Shown: one piece after another, positions 8,486 through 18,350 of the stretch
How the letters are laid out: each line of letters begins with the position of its first letter
Position numbering within the stretch: position 1 is the first letter of the stretch
Position numbers and translations under genes: made by a program
Notes under the pieces: generated by a model
What the model saw: only the letters and a program-made list of their open reading frames with translations
What the model was told of the DNA's origin: nothing
The model's database searches: none
Assembly: GCA_009838765.1 (NCBI GenBank)
Contig: VXQX01000043.1
Span: 1-64,000 of the forward strand
From: Gemmatimonadales bacterium
GTDB taxonomy: Bacteria; Gemmatimonadota; Gemmatimonadetes; Palauibacterales; Palauibacteraceae
Direction: 5' to 3'
Length of the DNA stretch: 64,000 bases

Positions 8486-10327
8486 TCAGTCCGCCAGTAC
8501 GGCGGCGGCGCGGTCGACCTCGTCCCCGGGGGTGCTGACAAGGGCGCCCGCGACATGGGGCCGCACGGCTTCCAGCACCTCGCGAGCCACGGCGAGGCCC
8601 TCCCGCGCGGCCGCTTCGGCGCCTCGCGCCTGTGCGCCCGCTATGCGTTCCAGCACGTCGAGCGGCACGTCCACGCCGGGCACCTCGTGCGCCAGGAATT
8701 CGGCGTTCTCCAGCGACAGAGGGGGCCAAAGACCCACGAGGAGCGGGACGCCGAAGCCCTCGATCTCGCGCGCGAAGGCGAGGAATCCTCTCGGATCGAA
8801 GATGGGCTGCGTGACGGCGAAGTCCGCGCCCGCCTCGGCCTTCCAGGCGAAACGCCGGATCTCCTCCTCGGGGTCGACGGCGCCGGGGTTCACGGCGACG
8901 CCCTTGACGAACGAGGTCGGAGCGCCGATCGAACTGCCTCCCGGGTCGAGGCCGAGGTTGAGCTGCCGGACGACGTTCGTGAGCCCGATGCTGTCGATGT
9001 CGTACACGCCGCCCGTGTCGTAGGGGCCGCCGCGCGGCGGGTCGCCGGTGATGAGGAAGACGTTGCGCAGCCCGGCCGCGGCGGCGCCGAGGAGGTCGCT
9101 CAGCATGCCAAGCATGTTGCGGTCGCGGCAGCTGTAGTGCGGGACGGTCTCCATGCCGAGTTCGCGTTCGATGACGATCGCGGCGGGGAGCGCGGCGATG
9201 CGGCTCCGGTGCGCAGGGCCGTCGACGATGTGGACGGTGTGCACGCCGGCGTCGCGGAGGCGGCCGGCTCCGGCGAGCAGCTCGCCCGGGTCCCACCCGT
9301 GCGGCGGCGTCAACTCCACCGCCCCGACGAACTCGCCGCCCGCGAGGCGGCGCCCGAGGGCCGAGCGGCCCGCGAGCGGAAGCGGCTCGGTCGCCGCCCG
9401 ACCGTCGGTCTCGCCCGCGGGGACGACGGATACGCGAGCCGGCCCGGGGCCGTTGGTCCCAAGCAGCGTCGCCGTGAGGCGCGTGTGTTCGGGCGACGTG
9501 CCGCAGCACCCCCCCACGAAGCGGGCGCCCGCCTCCGCCATGCGCCGAGCGTAGCGGGCCATGTACTCCGGACTGGCGAGATAGATCTTCCGATCCCCGA
9601 TATCGCGCGGCAGCCCCGCGTTGGGCATCGCGGACACCGGCCGCGACGTGGCCGCCACCATGCGCTCGACGCCGAACAGCATGGAGGAAGGGCCGACCGA
9701 GCAGTTGAGGCCGATCACGTCCGCCCCGGCCTGCTCCAGCGCCGCCGCCGCGGCCTCGATCGTGGCGCCGTACTCCGTGTGGCCCGCGTCGCCGAACGTC
9801 ATCTGCGCGAAGACCGGCGCGGCCCCCGCGACCGCCCGCACCGCCCGCACCGCCTGCAGCAGTTCGTCGAGGTCGGAGAACGTCTCGAGCATGTAGCCGT
9901 CGACGCCGCCTTCCGCGAGCCCGGCGACCTGTCGCCCGAAAAGCTCCGCCGCCTCGTCCACCGACGTCGGGCCCCAGGGTTCGATGCGGATGCCGAGCGG
10001 CCCCATCGCCCCCAGCACCGCCGCGCGCCCCCCGGCCGCCTGCCGGGCCAGACGCGCCGCGGCCACGTTGATCTCGCGTGTGGACGGTTCGAGGCCGAAC
10101 GGCTCCAGCTTGACGGGGTTCGCGCCGAAGGTGTTGGTCTCGATGAGTTGCGCCCCCGCCCGCACGTAATCGGCGTGCACGCCCAGCACCCGGTCGGGCT
10201 CCGTGAGGTTCAGCTCGTCGTAGCACTGGTTCACGAACACGCCGCTCTCGTACAGCACCGTCCCCATGGCGCCGTCGATCAGGTGGATCCCGTCACCCTC
10301 GATCCACTCGCGCAGGCGATCGCTCAT
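8486..10327 (-). CDS. homocysteine S-methyltransferase / methylenetetrahydrofolate reductase fusion
   Basis: A 613-residue bifunctional protein of the YitJ type. Residues 1-300 are a homocysteine S-methyltransferase domain ([15 protein letters not shown]; zinc ligands Cys in LNCSVG near 207 and the Cys pair in [10 protein letters not shown] near 272). Residues 330-613 are a methylenetetrahydrofolate reductase ([30 protein letters not shown]). The reductase supplies the 5-methyl-THF used by MetH. The ATG at 10327 overlaps the metH stop codon (ATGA), so the two are translationally coupled and both lie behind the SAM-II riboswitch. It is odd that the operon carries two homocysteine-binding domains, one with and one without a cobalamin module. 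Confidence 0.93.
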   Translation of the reverse strand: MSDRLREWIEGDGIHLIDGAMGTVLYESGVFVNQCYDELNLTEPDRVLGVHADYVRAGAQLIETNTFGANPVKLEPFGLEPSTREINVAAARLARQAAGGRAAVLGAMGPLGIRIEPWGPTSVDEAAELFGRQVAGLAEGGVDGYMLETFSDLDELLQAVRAVRAVAGAAPVFAQMTFGDAGHTEYGATIEAAAAALEQAGADVIGLNCSVGPSSMLFGVERMVAATSRPVSAMPNAGLPRDIGDRKIYLASPEYMARYARRMAEAGARFVGGCCGTSPEHTRLTATLLGTNGPGPARVSVVPAGETDGRAATEPLPLAGRSALGRRLAGGEFVGAVELTPPHGWDPGELLAGAGRLRDAGVHTVHIVDGPAHRSRIAALPAAIVIERELGMETVPHYSCRDRNMLGMLSDLLGAAAAGLRNVFLITGDPPRGGPYDTGGVYDIDSIGLTNVVRQLNLGLDPGGSSIGAPTSFVKGVAVNPGAVDPEEEIRRFAWKAEAGADFAVTQPIFDPRGFLAFAREIEGFGVPLLVGLWPPLSLENAEFLAHEVPGVDVPLDVLERIAGAQARGAEAAAREGLAVAREVLEAVRPHVAGALVSTPGDEVDRAAAVLAD

Positions 10328-13300
10328 CCCGTCGCCTCCAGCGCCGGATCCCGATCGTACCCGAGGTTGGGCGAGAGACGGCGCTCTGCCTCGGCGAGGG
10401 AGACCCCGCTGCGCGCGGCGTAGTCCTCCACCTGGTCGCGCCCGATCCGTCCCAGGCCGAAGTAGCGGGCCTCCGGCCGCGCGAAGTACCAGCCCGACAC
10501 CGAGGCGGCGGGGTGCATGGCGTAGTTCTCCGTGAGGGTGATCCCGAGACGGCGCTCCACGCCGAGCAGGTCGAAGAGGAGCGCCTTCTGCGAGTGGTCG
10601 GGACACGCCGGATAGCCGGGGGCCGGGCGGATCCCGATGTAGCGCTCGGCGATCCGCGCCTCGTTGTCGAGCGCCTCGTCCCGCGCATAGCCCCACAGGT
10701 CCGTGCGCACGATCTCGTGCAGACGCTCGGCGAGCGCCTCCGCCAGCCGGTCGGCCAGCGATTTCGCGAGCAGGCTCCGGTAATCGTCGACGGCGGCCTC
10801 GAACCGGGCGCACAGCGCTTCCAGGCCGATCCCGGCGGTCACGGCGAAGGCGCCGCTCCAGTCGGTGGCACCGGCCGTTTCGGAGAGGACGAAGTCGGCC
10901 AGGCTGACGTTTGCGCCCGAGGAGCGGTCCATCTGCTGCCGCAGGTGGGGCACGCGGAGCAGCTCGCGACGCCCATCTCCCGCCGCCCCGTTCTCGGGGG
11001 CCCCGTTCGCCGGCGCGAAGAGGACGATGTCGTCCCCTCGGGCGTTCGCCGGATACAGCCCCGCGATCGCGCGCGCCGTCAGAGACCCGTCACGGATGAT
11101 CTCGTCGAGCAGCCGGCGGGCATCGCCGTACAGCGAGCGCGCCGCCGGCCCGCGCTCGGGGTGGTCGAGCAGCCCGGGGAAGCGGCCCTTCATCTCCCAC
11201 GTCTGGAAGAAGGGCGTCCAGTCGATGTAGGCGACCAGCTCCTCCAGCGGGAACGGATCGTACGCATGCACGCCGGGCGCTCGCGGCGGAGGCACCGTAA
11301 CGGCCGCATCGAGCGGGAGCCGGTTCGCGCGGACCCGCTCGAGCGTGGCGAGCGGGCGCCTACCTCCCCGGTACTCCTCGCGCACGCGCCGGTACTCGGC
11401 CCGCGTCCGCGCCACGAAGTCAGCCCCGCCGTCGTCGCCGAGGAGCTTTCCCGCGACTCCGACCGCACGCGAGGCGTCGAGCACGTGCACGGTCGCCCCC
11501 GAGTACCGTTCCTCGATCTTGACCGCCGTGTGCTTCCGCGACGTCGTCGCGCCTCCGATGAGGAGCGGAACCTCGAACGCCTGCCGTTCCATCTCGGTCG
11601 CCACCCGCACCATCTCGTCCAGCGACGGCGTAATGAGGCCGCTGAGCCCGATCGCATCCACCCCGTGGGCCCGGGCCTCTGCCAGGATGCGGTCCGGGGG
11701 GACCATGACGCCGAGATCCACGGTGTCGTAGCCGTTACACTGCAGCACGACGCCGACGATGTTCTTCCCGATGTCGTGGACATCCCCCTTCACGGTCGCG
11801 AGGAGGATCGTCCCCTTCCCCGCCGCCTTTCCCGCCGTCTTCCCCTTCTTCTCGGCCTCCAGGTGAGGGACGAGGAAGGCGACGGCCCGCTTCATCACGC
11901 GCGCCGACTTCACGACCTGCGGCAGGAACATGCGTCCGCTCCCGAACAGGTCGCCGACGCGGTTCATCCCGGCCATGAGCGGCCCCTCGATGACCTGAAG
12001 CGCCTTTCCGTACAGGAGGCGGGCCTCCTCGGCGTCCTCCTCGATGTGCTCGACGATCCCTTCCACGAGCGCGTGCTCGAGCCGCGACTCGACGCCCTCC
12101 GAGCGCCAGGCGTCGTCCACCCGGGTCTCGATCCCTTCGTCCCGGATCCGGCCGGCGAGGTCCGTCAGCCGCTCCGTGGCGTCGGGCCGGCGGTCGAGCA
12201 GGACATCTTCCACCGCTTCGAGCAGCTCCGGGTCGATGTCGTCGTAGAGCGGAAGCCGTCCCGCGTTCACGATCCCCATGTCGAGTCCGGCCGCGATCGC
12301 GTGGTAGAGGAAGGCCGTGTGCATCGCCTCCCGCACCGCGTCGTTTCCCCGGTAGGAGAAGGAGATGTTGCTGATCCCGCCGCTCGTCATTGCGCCGGGA
12401 AGCTCGCGCTTGATCCGGCGGACGGCCTCGATGAAGGCGATCCCGTACGCGTCGTGTTCCGCGATTCCCGTCCCCACGGCGAAGACGTTGGGATCGAAGA
12501 TGATCTCCCCGGGGCGGAAGCCGGCGCCGAGCAGGAGGCGGTAGGCGCGGGCGCAGATCTCCAGCTTGCGCTCCACCGTGTCCGCCTGTCCCCGTTCGTC
12601 GAAGGCCATGACGATGACGCCGGCCCCGTAGCGGCGAATGAGGGCCGCCTGCGCGAGAAACGCCTCCTCCCCCTCCTTGAGCGAGATCGAGTTCACCACC
12701 GCCCGCCCCTGCGTGCACTTCAGCCCCGCCTCGATGACCTCCCAGCGCGAGGAGTCGATGACGGTCGGAACGCGGGCGATGTCGGGTTCCGCCGCAACCA
12801 GGTTCAGGAAACGGGACATGGCGGCCTCGGAGTCGAGGAGACCCTCGTCCATGTTCACGTCGAGAAGCTGCGCCCCGTTGACGACCTGGTCGCGCGCGAC
12901 CTCGACCGCCTCGTCGAAATCGTCCTCCCGGATCAGACGCCTGAAGCGGGCCGAACCCGTGACGTTCGTGCGCTCGCCGATGTTCACGAACAGCGTGTCC
13001 GGCCGGATCGCGAGCGGCTCGAGCCCCGAAAACCGGGGCAGCGGCTCGATCGCGGGGACCGGCCGCGGGGGTACCCCTTCCATGCGCTTCGCGATGGCCC
13101 GGATGTGTTCCGGCTCCGTTCCGCAGCAGCCACCGACGAGGTTGAGCAGCCCGCGATCCGCGAAGTCCCCCAGCAGGTCAGACATGTGGGCGGGGGTGTC
13201 GTCATAGCCGCCGAACTCGTTCGGCAGCCCCGCGTTGGGGTGGCAGCTCACGGGAACGTCGGCCACGGCGGCAAGCTCCGCGACGTAGGGTTCGAGTTCC

Positions 13301-14085
13301 TCGGCTCCGAGCGCGCAGTTGAGACCGACGAAGAGGGGGTCCGCATGCCGGATCGAGAGCCAGAACGCCTCCACGGTCTGGCCCGACAGCGTCCGGCCGG
13401 AGAGGTCGGTGATCGTACCGGAAACGGCGATCGGCAGCGGCTCGCCGAGATCCGCTTCGAGTTCGAGGATGCCGAAGATCGCGGCCTTCGCGTTGAGCGT
13501 ATCGAACACGGTCTCGACGAGCAGCACGTCCGCGCCGCCCTCGACGAGTCCCTCCGCCTGCTCTCGGTAGGCGCGCGCGAGTTCGTCGAACGTGACCGCG
13601 CGGAACGCGGGGTTCTCGACGTCCGGCGAAAGGGAGGCGGTCCGATTGGTCGGCCCCATGCTCCCGAGCACGAAGCGGGGCCGCGAGGGATCCGCCCGCG
13701 TCGCCTCATCGGCTTCGCGCCTGGCGATCCGCGCCGCCGCGTGATTGATGTCGTGGATGAGGTGGGCGTTACCGGCCTCGGCCGAGATCCCGTAGTCCGC
13801 CTGGGAGATGGCCTGGGCGTTGAAGGTGTTCGTCGTGACGAAGTCGGCCCCCGCCTCCAGGTAGCCGCGGTAGAGGGACGCGACGGCGTCGGGACGGGTG
13901 AGACACAGCACATCGTGATTCCCGAACAGGGGCTGCGAATGATCCGCGAGCGGACCCGCGCGATAGGCCGCCTCGTCGAGGCCCATCCGCTGGATCATCG
14001 TTCCCGCGCCGCCATCCATCAGGAGGATGCGCCGCTCGAGCGCCTCCCGGATCCATGCAACGCGTCTTGCTCGCCCTTCGGACAC
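10324..14085 (-). CDS. metH: cobalamin-dependent methionine synthase
   Basis: A 1253-residue full-length MetH, transferring methyl from 5-methyl-THF to homocysteine through cobalamin. Domains in order: homocysteine binding with zinc Cys (about 15-340; LNCALG and [10 protein letters not shown] near 318), pterin binding (about 360-620), cap and B12 binding (about 655-880, with the DVHDIG motif near 766-772 whose His ligates cobalt), and the AdoMet-dependent reactivation domain (about 920-1235, [12 protein letters not shown]). The start is GTG at 14085, fixed by GGAGGA at 14091-14096. The leader just upstream holds a SAM-II aptamer and an intrinsic terminator, so expression should fall when SAM is plentiful. 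It is the first gene of the operon. Confidence 0.97.
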   Translation of the reverse strand: MSEGRARRVAWIREALERRILLMDGGAGTMIQRMGLDEAAYRAGPLADHSQPLFGNHDVLCLTRPDAVASLYRGYLEAGADFVTTNTFNAQAISQADYGISAEAGNAHLIHDINHAAARIARREADEATRADPSRPRFVLGSMGPTNRTASLSPDVENPAFRAVTFDELARAYREQAEGLVEGGADVLLVETVFDTLNAKAAIFGILELEADLGEPLPIAVSGTITDLSGRTLSGQTVEAFWLSIRHADPLFVGLNCALGAEELEPYVAELAAVADVPVSCHPNAGLPNEFGGYDDTPAHMSDLLGDFADRGLLNLVGGCCGTEPEHIRAIAKRMEGVPPRPVPAIEPLPRFSGLEPLAIRPDTLFVNIGERTNVTGSARFRRLIREDDFDEAVEVARDQVVNGAQLLDVNMDEGLLDSEAAMSRFLNLVAAEPDIARVPTVIDSSRWEVIEAGLKCTQGRAVVNSISLKEGEEAFLAQAALIRRYGAGVIVMAFDERGQADTVERKLEICARAYRLLLGAGFRPGEIIFDPNVFAVGTGIAEHDAYGIAFIEAVRRIKRELPGAMTSGGISNISFSYRGNDAVREAMHTAFLYHAIAAGLDMGIVNAGRLPLYDDIDPELLEAVEDVLLDRRPDATERLTDLAGRIRDEGIETRVDDAWRSEGVESRLEHALVEGIVEHIEEDAEEARLLYGKALQVIEGPLMAGMNRVGDLFGSGRMFLPQVVKSARVMKRAVAFLVPHLEAEKKGKTAGKAAGKGTILLATVKGDVHDIGKNIVGVVLQCNGYDTVDLGVMVPPDRILAEARAHGVDAIGLSGLITPSLDEMVRVATEMERQAFEVPLLIGGATTSRKHTAVKIEERYSGATVHVLDASRAVGVAGKLLGDDGGADFVARTRAEYRRVREEYRGGRRPLATLERVRANRLPLDAAVTVPPPRAPGVHAYDPFPLEELVAYIDWTPFFQTWEMKGRFPGLLDHPERGPAARSLYGDARRLLDEIIRDGSLTARAIAGLYPANARGDDIVLFAPANGAPENGAAGDGRRELLRVPHLRQQMDRSSGANVSLADFVLSETAGATDWSGAFAVTAGIGLEALCARFEAAVDDYRSLLAKSLADRLAEALAERLHEIVRTDLWGYARDEALDNEARIAERYIGIRPAPGYPACPDHSQKALLFDLLGVERRLGITLTENYAMHPAASVSGWYFARPEARYFGLGRIGRDQVEDYAARSGVSLAEAERRLSPNLGYDRDPALEATG

Positions 14086-14097
14086 GACGTTCCTCCG

Positions 14098-14135
14098 AAA
14101 AAAAGACCCCGGCCGCCAAAGAATCGCGCCCGGGG
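14098..14135 (-). terminator. intrinsic terminator in the metH leader
   Basis: On the minus strand, CCCCGG (14135-14130) and CCGGGG (14112-14107) form a stem followed at once by T-C and seven T residues (14104-14098). It lies between the SAM-II aptamer and the metH ribosome site GGAGGA (14096-14091), so the riboswitch most likely acts by transcription termination. A second copy of the P1 3-prime strand, CCACG at 14140-14136, abuts the stem and could pair with CGTGG of P1 as a competing structure. Confidence 0.8.
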
Positions 14136-14138
14136 CGT

Positions 14139-14189
14139 GGCTCTTTAGCGATTGTTTTGCGTGGCTGCAATCCGCCTCAAATCACCACG
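14139..14189 (-). promoter_or_regulatory. SAM-II (metA-type) riboswitch aptamer
   Basis: Read on the minus strand, this 51-base element follows the SAM-II/SAM_alpha consensus from end to end. P1 is CGTGG (14189-14185) with CCACG (14164-14160). The loop has the conserved GTGATTTGA and ATTGCA. The 3-prime tail has the conserved CGCTAAAGAG. The pseudoknot forms with bases that differ from those of typical SAM-II sequences but still pair: GATTG (14172-14168) with CAATC (14154-14150), and GGC (14176-14174) with GCC (14141-14139), flanking the GCTAAAGA pocket. It lies 54 bases before metH, the expected target. SAM-II is known mainly from Proteobacteria. Confidence 0.93.
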
Positions 14190-14292
14190 TCCGGTAAGTT
14201 CCGGCGGGCTAAAACTAGCGCGCGCGCCGCGAATGGGAAACTTTGGCCGCGCGCCGTTAAACAACGCGCCGGGGAGATGTGTTTCGGCTGAT

Positions 14293-17091
14293 ATGAGATG
14301 CAGACATGGAGCGGGCCGCGCGGTGGTCTTTCTCGCGGCTCTTGCGATAAGCGGGACGGGGTGGGGGTTGTCCGGGCAGCAGGAGGGACTCTCGCCGCCC
14401 GAGGGGCCCGAGGCGACGGTCTTCAGGGGCGGCGTGGCGCCGGCGGCCGTGGATGCGGTGCGTCGGGAGGGTGCCCTTGCGATCGACGGGCGCCTCGACG
14501 ATCAGGCATGGCAGCCAGCCCCCATCATCACCGATTTCGTCCAGGGCGTGCCTCTGGAGGGTGCGGAGCCCTCCGAGCCGACCGAGGTGCGGGTCGTGTT
14601 CGACGACGCGGCGATCTACGTGGCCGCACGAATGTACGAGAGCGATCCGGGCGTGATCCGGGCGCGCCTCACCCGCCGGGATGAGCGCGGCTCCTTCGAT
14701 TCCTTCAAGCTCTCACTCGATCCGAACCGGGACGGACTGACGGGCTACGAGTTCGAGGTCAGCGCCGCCGGGGCCGAGACGGACCGGTACCTGTTCGGCG
14801 ACACCCAGGAAGACACGAACTGGGACGCGATCTGGGACTCCGCCGTGCAGGTCGACGACCGGGGATGGACGGTGGAGATGCGGATCCCGCTCTCCCAGAT
14901 CCGCTACGAGGCCCGCCCGGGCATGCAGACCTGGGGGATCAACTTCGAGCGCCGGCGTCTCGAGACGAACGAGACCGACTACTTCGCTCTCCAGTCGCGC
15001 ACGGCCCGGGGCCGGGTCAGCCAGTTCGGCACGATCGACGGGCTGCAGCTCCCCCGGTCGAGCCGCAGGTTCGAGGTCCGTCCCTTCGCCGTATCCCAGT
15101 ACCACACCGCGCCCGCGACGCCGGGGAATCCGCTGTTCGACGGCACCGAGATGGATCCGCGCGGCGGCCTCGACATGAGCATGGGGATCGGCTCGGCCTT
15201 CAGTCTCGACGCGACCATCTACCCCGACTTCGGCCAGGTCGAGGTGGACCCGGAGGTCATCAACCTCACGGCCTTCGAGACCTTCTTCCCCGAGAAGCGC
15301 CCCTTCTTCGTGCGCGACGCGCAGATCTTCACGTTCGCCGGCTCGCGCGGCGGGCGCTTCGGCGGCGGCAAGGCGCTCTTCTTCAGCCGGCGGATCGGGC
15401 GGGAACCGCGGGGGTCCGGACCCTACGAGGCCAGCTTCCGCGACACGCCGAATCTGACTTCGATCCTCGGAGCCGCAAAGCTGACCGGCCGGACGACGGG
15501 CGGTCTTTCGGTCGGGGCGCTGGCGGCCGTGACCGGTCAGGAAAGCGGGCAGGCGTACTTCGCGCACGACGATTCCCTGGGCCGGTTCGTGGCCGAGCCG
15601 CAGGCCGAGCATGCCGTGGTGAGGCTGCAGCAGGACTTCCGCGGGGGCGCAAGCAAGGTCGGGGTCATCGGCACCGGGCTGAAGCGGGAGCTGCCGGGCG
15701 ATGGATCGTTCGATTTCCTCCCGTCCGAGGCGTTCAGCTTCGGGCTCGATTTCGAGCACCAGTGGGGCGGACGCCGCAGCCGCGACTTCCGTCTGTGGGG
15801 CTTCTACTCGGGCAGCCTGGTGCAGGGATCGAACGAGGCGCTCGTCCGATTGCAGCGCAACCCGACGCACTACTTTCAGCGCCCCGACGCCACCTACCTG
15901 GCCGTCGACTCCGCCGCCACCTCCATGTTCGGGAGCGACTGGCGCGTGCAACTCGAGAAGGAGGGCGAGCACTGGACGTGGAGTACATGGGCGGGGCAGC
16001 AGACCCCGGGTTTCGAGGTCAACGATTTCGGCTTCCTGACCACGGGTGAACGGCTGGACGCGGGCGCACGCATCGGGTATCGGGAGATCAGACCCGGCAG
16101 CCTGTTCCGCAATTACAACATCAGCCTCTTCACCTACCACAACTTCCGTCATTCGCTGCTGGAGAAGGTGCGGGGCCCGGACCACTTCCGCCGGTCGTAC
16201 GACACGGGCGCCGCATGGATGAGCGGAAGGTTCACGTTCCTCAACAACTGGGGCTTCAATCTCAACTTCTCATACTCGCCGGAATCGCAGTCCGACACGC
16301 AGACGCGCGGGGGTCCGCTCATGACCGAACCCGCGGAGTTCAATGTGCGGGTGGACGCGAACACGGACCGGAGCCGGTCGTTCCACGTATCGCCGCGTTT
16401 TTCCTACCGCGTCGCGGCGCGGGGGCGTGGACACGACATGAGCACCGGCGTGAACGTCTCCTACCGGCCGCTTCCCAATTGGCGCGTATCCCTGAGCCCG
16501 AACTACAACGACAGGCGGGACGGAGCCCAGTACGTGACCCGGTCGACGGCGCTGGCGTACGCGCCGACGTACGGCGACCGATACCTGTTCGGCGACCTCC
16601 AGCGCACCGGGTTCTCGATGGAGACGCGCCTGAACGTGTCGTTCACGCCGGATCTCAGCCTGCAACTCTACGCGCAACCGCTGCTCACGTCGGGTGACTA
16701 TCGGAGCTACCGGCAGCTCGCGGCCGCCGGATCGTTCGATTTCCTCGACTACGCCGAAGGACGGGCCTACCGCTTCAACGGCGACGTCACCGGATGCACG
16801 GACGGAACGACGTGCGCCTTCAACGGCGTACGCTACTTCGACTTCAACGGCGACGGCGAGTTGGACTACTCGACCCGGGATCGCGATTTCAACATCCGTT
16901 CGCTGCGAGGCAACGCGGTGTTCCGCTGGGAGTACCGCCCGGGCTCAGAGCTCTTCCTCGTGTGGCAGCACGCGCGCCGCGAGAGCGTCCTGCTCGGCAA
17001 TTTCGACCTCAGCCGCGACCTCGAGGGGTTGTGGCTGGCGCCGGCGGAGAACGTCTTCATCGTCAAGGTGAGCCACTACCTCTCCATCTGA
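14293..17091 (+). CDS. DUF5916 outer-membrane protein with CBM9-like domain
   Basis: A 932-residue secreted protein. The signal peptide (MRCRHGAGRAVVFLAALAIS) is followed by a CBM9/DOMON-like beta-sandwich (about 45-200; LAIDGRLDDQAWQPAPII, VRVVFDDAAIYVAARMYE) and then the long DUF5916 region (about 200-932) with ETFFPEKRPFF and repeated aromatic beta-strands, consistent with an outer-membrane barrel. Family members occur in Bacteroidota and Gemmatimonadota near peptidases and transport genes; their role is not established, and binding or uptake of a glycan or peptide is a guess. The start at 14293 begins the signal peptide; GGGGAG at 14271-14276 is rather far away, so the start is not certain. 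It is divergent from the metH leader. Confidence 0.85.
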   Translation: MRCRHGAGRAVVFLAALAISGTGWGLSGQQEGLSPPEGPEATVFRGGVAPAAVDAVRREGALAIDGRLDDQAWQPAPIITDFVQGVPLEGAEPSEPTEVRVVFDDAAIYVAARMYESDPGVIRARLTRRDERGSFDSFKLSLDPNRDGLTGYEFEVSAAGAETDRYLFGDTQEDTNWDAIWDSAVQVDDRGWTVEMRIPLSQIRYEARPGMQTWGINFERRRLETNETDYFALQSRTARGRVSQFGTIDGLQLPRSSRRFEVRPFAVSQYHTAPATPGNPLFDGTEMDPRGGLDMSMGIGSAFSLDATIYPDFGQVEVDPEVINLTAFETFFPEKRPFFVRDAQIFTFAGSRGGRFGGGKALFFSRRIGREPRGSGPYEASFRDTPNLTSILGAAKLTGRTTGGLSVGALAAVTGQESGQAYFAHDDSLGRFVAEPQAEHAVVRLQQDFRGGASKVGVIGTGLKRELPGDGSFDFLPSEAFSFGLDFEHQWGGRRSRDFRLWGFYSGSLVQGSNEALVRLQRNPTHYFQRPDATYLAVDSAATSMFGSDWRVQLEKEGEHWTWSTWAGQQTPGFEVNDFGFLTTGERLDAGARIGYREIRPGSLFRNYNISLFTYHNFRHSLLEKVRGPDHFRRSYDTGAAWMSGRFTFLNNWGFNLNFSYSPESQSDTQTRGGPLMTEPAEFNVRVDANTDRSRSFHVSPRFSYRVAARGRGHDMSTGVNVSYRPLPNWRVSLSPNYNDRRDGAQYVTRSTALAYAPTYGDRYLFGDLQRTGFSMETRLNVSFTPDLSLQLYAQPLLTSGDYRSYRQLAAAGSFDFLDYAEGRAYRFNGDVTGCTDGTTCAFNGVRYFDFNGDGELDYSTRDRDFNIRSLRGNAVFRWEYRPGSELFLVWQHARRESVLLGNFDLSRDLEGLWLAPAENVFIVKVSHYLSI

Positions 17092-17195
17092 CGGGAGCCT
17101 CTCCGTCCGACCGGTCTCGCCCGGCCCGGATTCTGGCGCGACCGGCATCGCAACGGCTAACGTCCCGCCTCCCCCGCCCCGCGGAGACGAACGCC

Positions 17196-18350
17196 TTGCC
17201 GACAAGCCCCCTGAATCCGGTCGAAGTGACGCTTCGGGAGATCGAACTCCCGCTCCGGGAGCGGTTCATCATCTCATCCGGATGGGTCGAGAACCGCCGG
17301 ATCCTCCTCCTCGAACTCCGCGACGAGAGCGGTGCCACGGCCTGGTCGGAGTGCGTGTGCGGGGAGCAGCCGAACTATTCTCCCGAGACGGTGGACACCG
17401 CGCGACTGGCGTTGCGGCGCTGGCTCCTCCCGCGGGTGCTGGGCCGGGAACTCGAGGGCCCGGAGGCCGTGAGACCCCTGCTGGATGCGGGCGTTCAGGG
17501 TCACCCCATGGCCAAGGCCGCGATCGAGATGGGGATCTGGGGCTTGAGCGCCGAGGTCGAGGGCGTCTCCCTGTCCGAACTCATCGGAGGGACGCGCGAT
17601 CGGGTGGCGACGGGCATCTCGCTCGGGCTCCAGTCCTCGCCCGCCGCGCTCGTCGAGAAGGCGCGGGAGGCGGTCGACCGGGGCTACGGCAAGGTCAAGC
17701 TCAAGATCAGCCCGGAGAAGGACATCGAGTACGTCGGGGCCGTGCGCGAGGCGCTCGGGCCGGAGCGGGCGCTGGCGGTCGACGCGAACGCGGCCTACAC
17801 GCTCGACGACGCGGACCGCCTGGCCGAGCTCGACGCGTTCGATCTGATCATGATCGAGCAGCCGCTGGCGGCCGGCGACCTCGTGCGCCACGCCCGGCTC
17901 CAGGAGCGGCTCGCCACCCCGGTATGCCTCGACGAGTCGATCGTGGGCCCGGCGTCGTGCGAGGACATGCTGGCGCTCGGCAGCGGGCGGATCGTGAACA
18001 TCAAGCCGGGGCGGGTCGGCGGGTTCCGGAACTCACGCGAGATCCACGACATCTCGGCGCGGGCCGGAGTTCCGGTCTGGTGCGGGGGAATGCTGGAGAG
18101 CGGGATCGGGCGGGCCTACAACGTCGCGCTGGCTTCCATGCCGAACTTCCGGCTTCCCGGCGACCTCTCGCCGAGCGCCCGCTACTGGGAACGCGACGTC
18201 GTCAGTCCCGAGTGGACGATGGACCCGGACGGCTTCGTAACGGTGCCGCGGGACCGGCCGGGGCTCGGCGTGAAGGTGGACATCGAGCGCGTGGAAGCGC
18301 TCACTCGGCGGAGCGAGACGATCGCCGGCGGCGGCCGCGTCCCGGCGTGA
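17196..18350 (+). CDS. o-succinylbenzoate synthase / N-succinylamino-acid racemase
   Basis: A 384-residue enolase-superfamily enzyme of the muconate-lactonising subgroup, MenC type 2. The catalytic lysines are visible in KVKLKIS (K-x-K, about residue 168) and IKPGRVGG (about 269); metal ligands are in DANAAY, EQPL and DES; the C-terminal WCGGMLESGIGRA is typical of OSBS/NSAR proteins. In this group the same fold makes o-succinylbenzoate for menaquinone or racemises N-succinylamino acids. The overlap (GTGA, 18347-18350) with a COG3375-type GNAT favours the racemase role; no other men gene is in the window. The start is inferred as TTG at 17196 with GGAG at 17182-17185; there is no in-frame ATG near the domain start. 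Confidence 0.88.
   Translation: MPTSPLNPVEVTLREIELPLRERFIISSGWVENRRILLLELRDESGATAWSECVCGEQPNYSPETVDTARLALRRWLLPRVLGRELEGPEAVRPLLDAGVQGHPMAKAAIEMGIWGLSAEVEGVSLSELIGGTRDRVATGISLGLQSSPAALVEKAREAVDRGYGKVKLKISPEKDIEYVGAVREALGPERALAVDANAAYTLDDADRLAELDAFDLIMIEQPLAAGDLVRHARLQERLATPVCLDESIVGPASCEDMLALGSGRIVNIKPGRVGGFRNSREIHDISARAGVPVWCGGMLESGIGRAYNVALASMPNFRLPGDLSPSARYWERDVVSPEWTMDPDGFVTVPRDRPGLGVKVDIERVEALTRRSETIAGGGRVPA

Noticed and set aside
14190-14292. Promoter for metH or the DUF5916 gene
   Set aside because: TAGTTT at 14216-14211 (minus strand) could be a -10, but no -35 of reasonable quality lies 16-18 bases upstream. Not listed as a feature.
17282-18346. Long Arg/Gly-rich frame fused upstream of the GNAT protein
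   Set aside because: It is the shifted-frame shadow of the racemase-like gene; the GNAT domain begins at the GTG at 18347 inside the 4-base overlap.
17196-18350. menC as part of a menaquinone operon
   Set aside because: No other men gene lies in the window and the coupled partner is a COG3375-type GNAT, so the racemase reading is preferred, though OSBS activity is not excluded.
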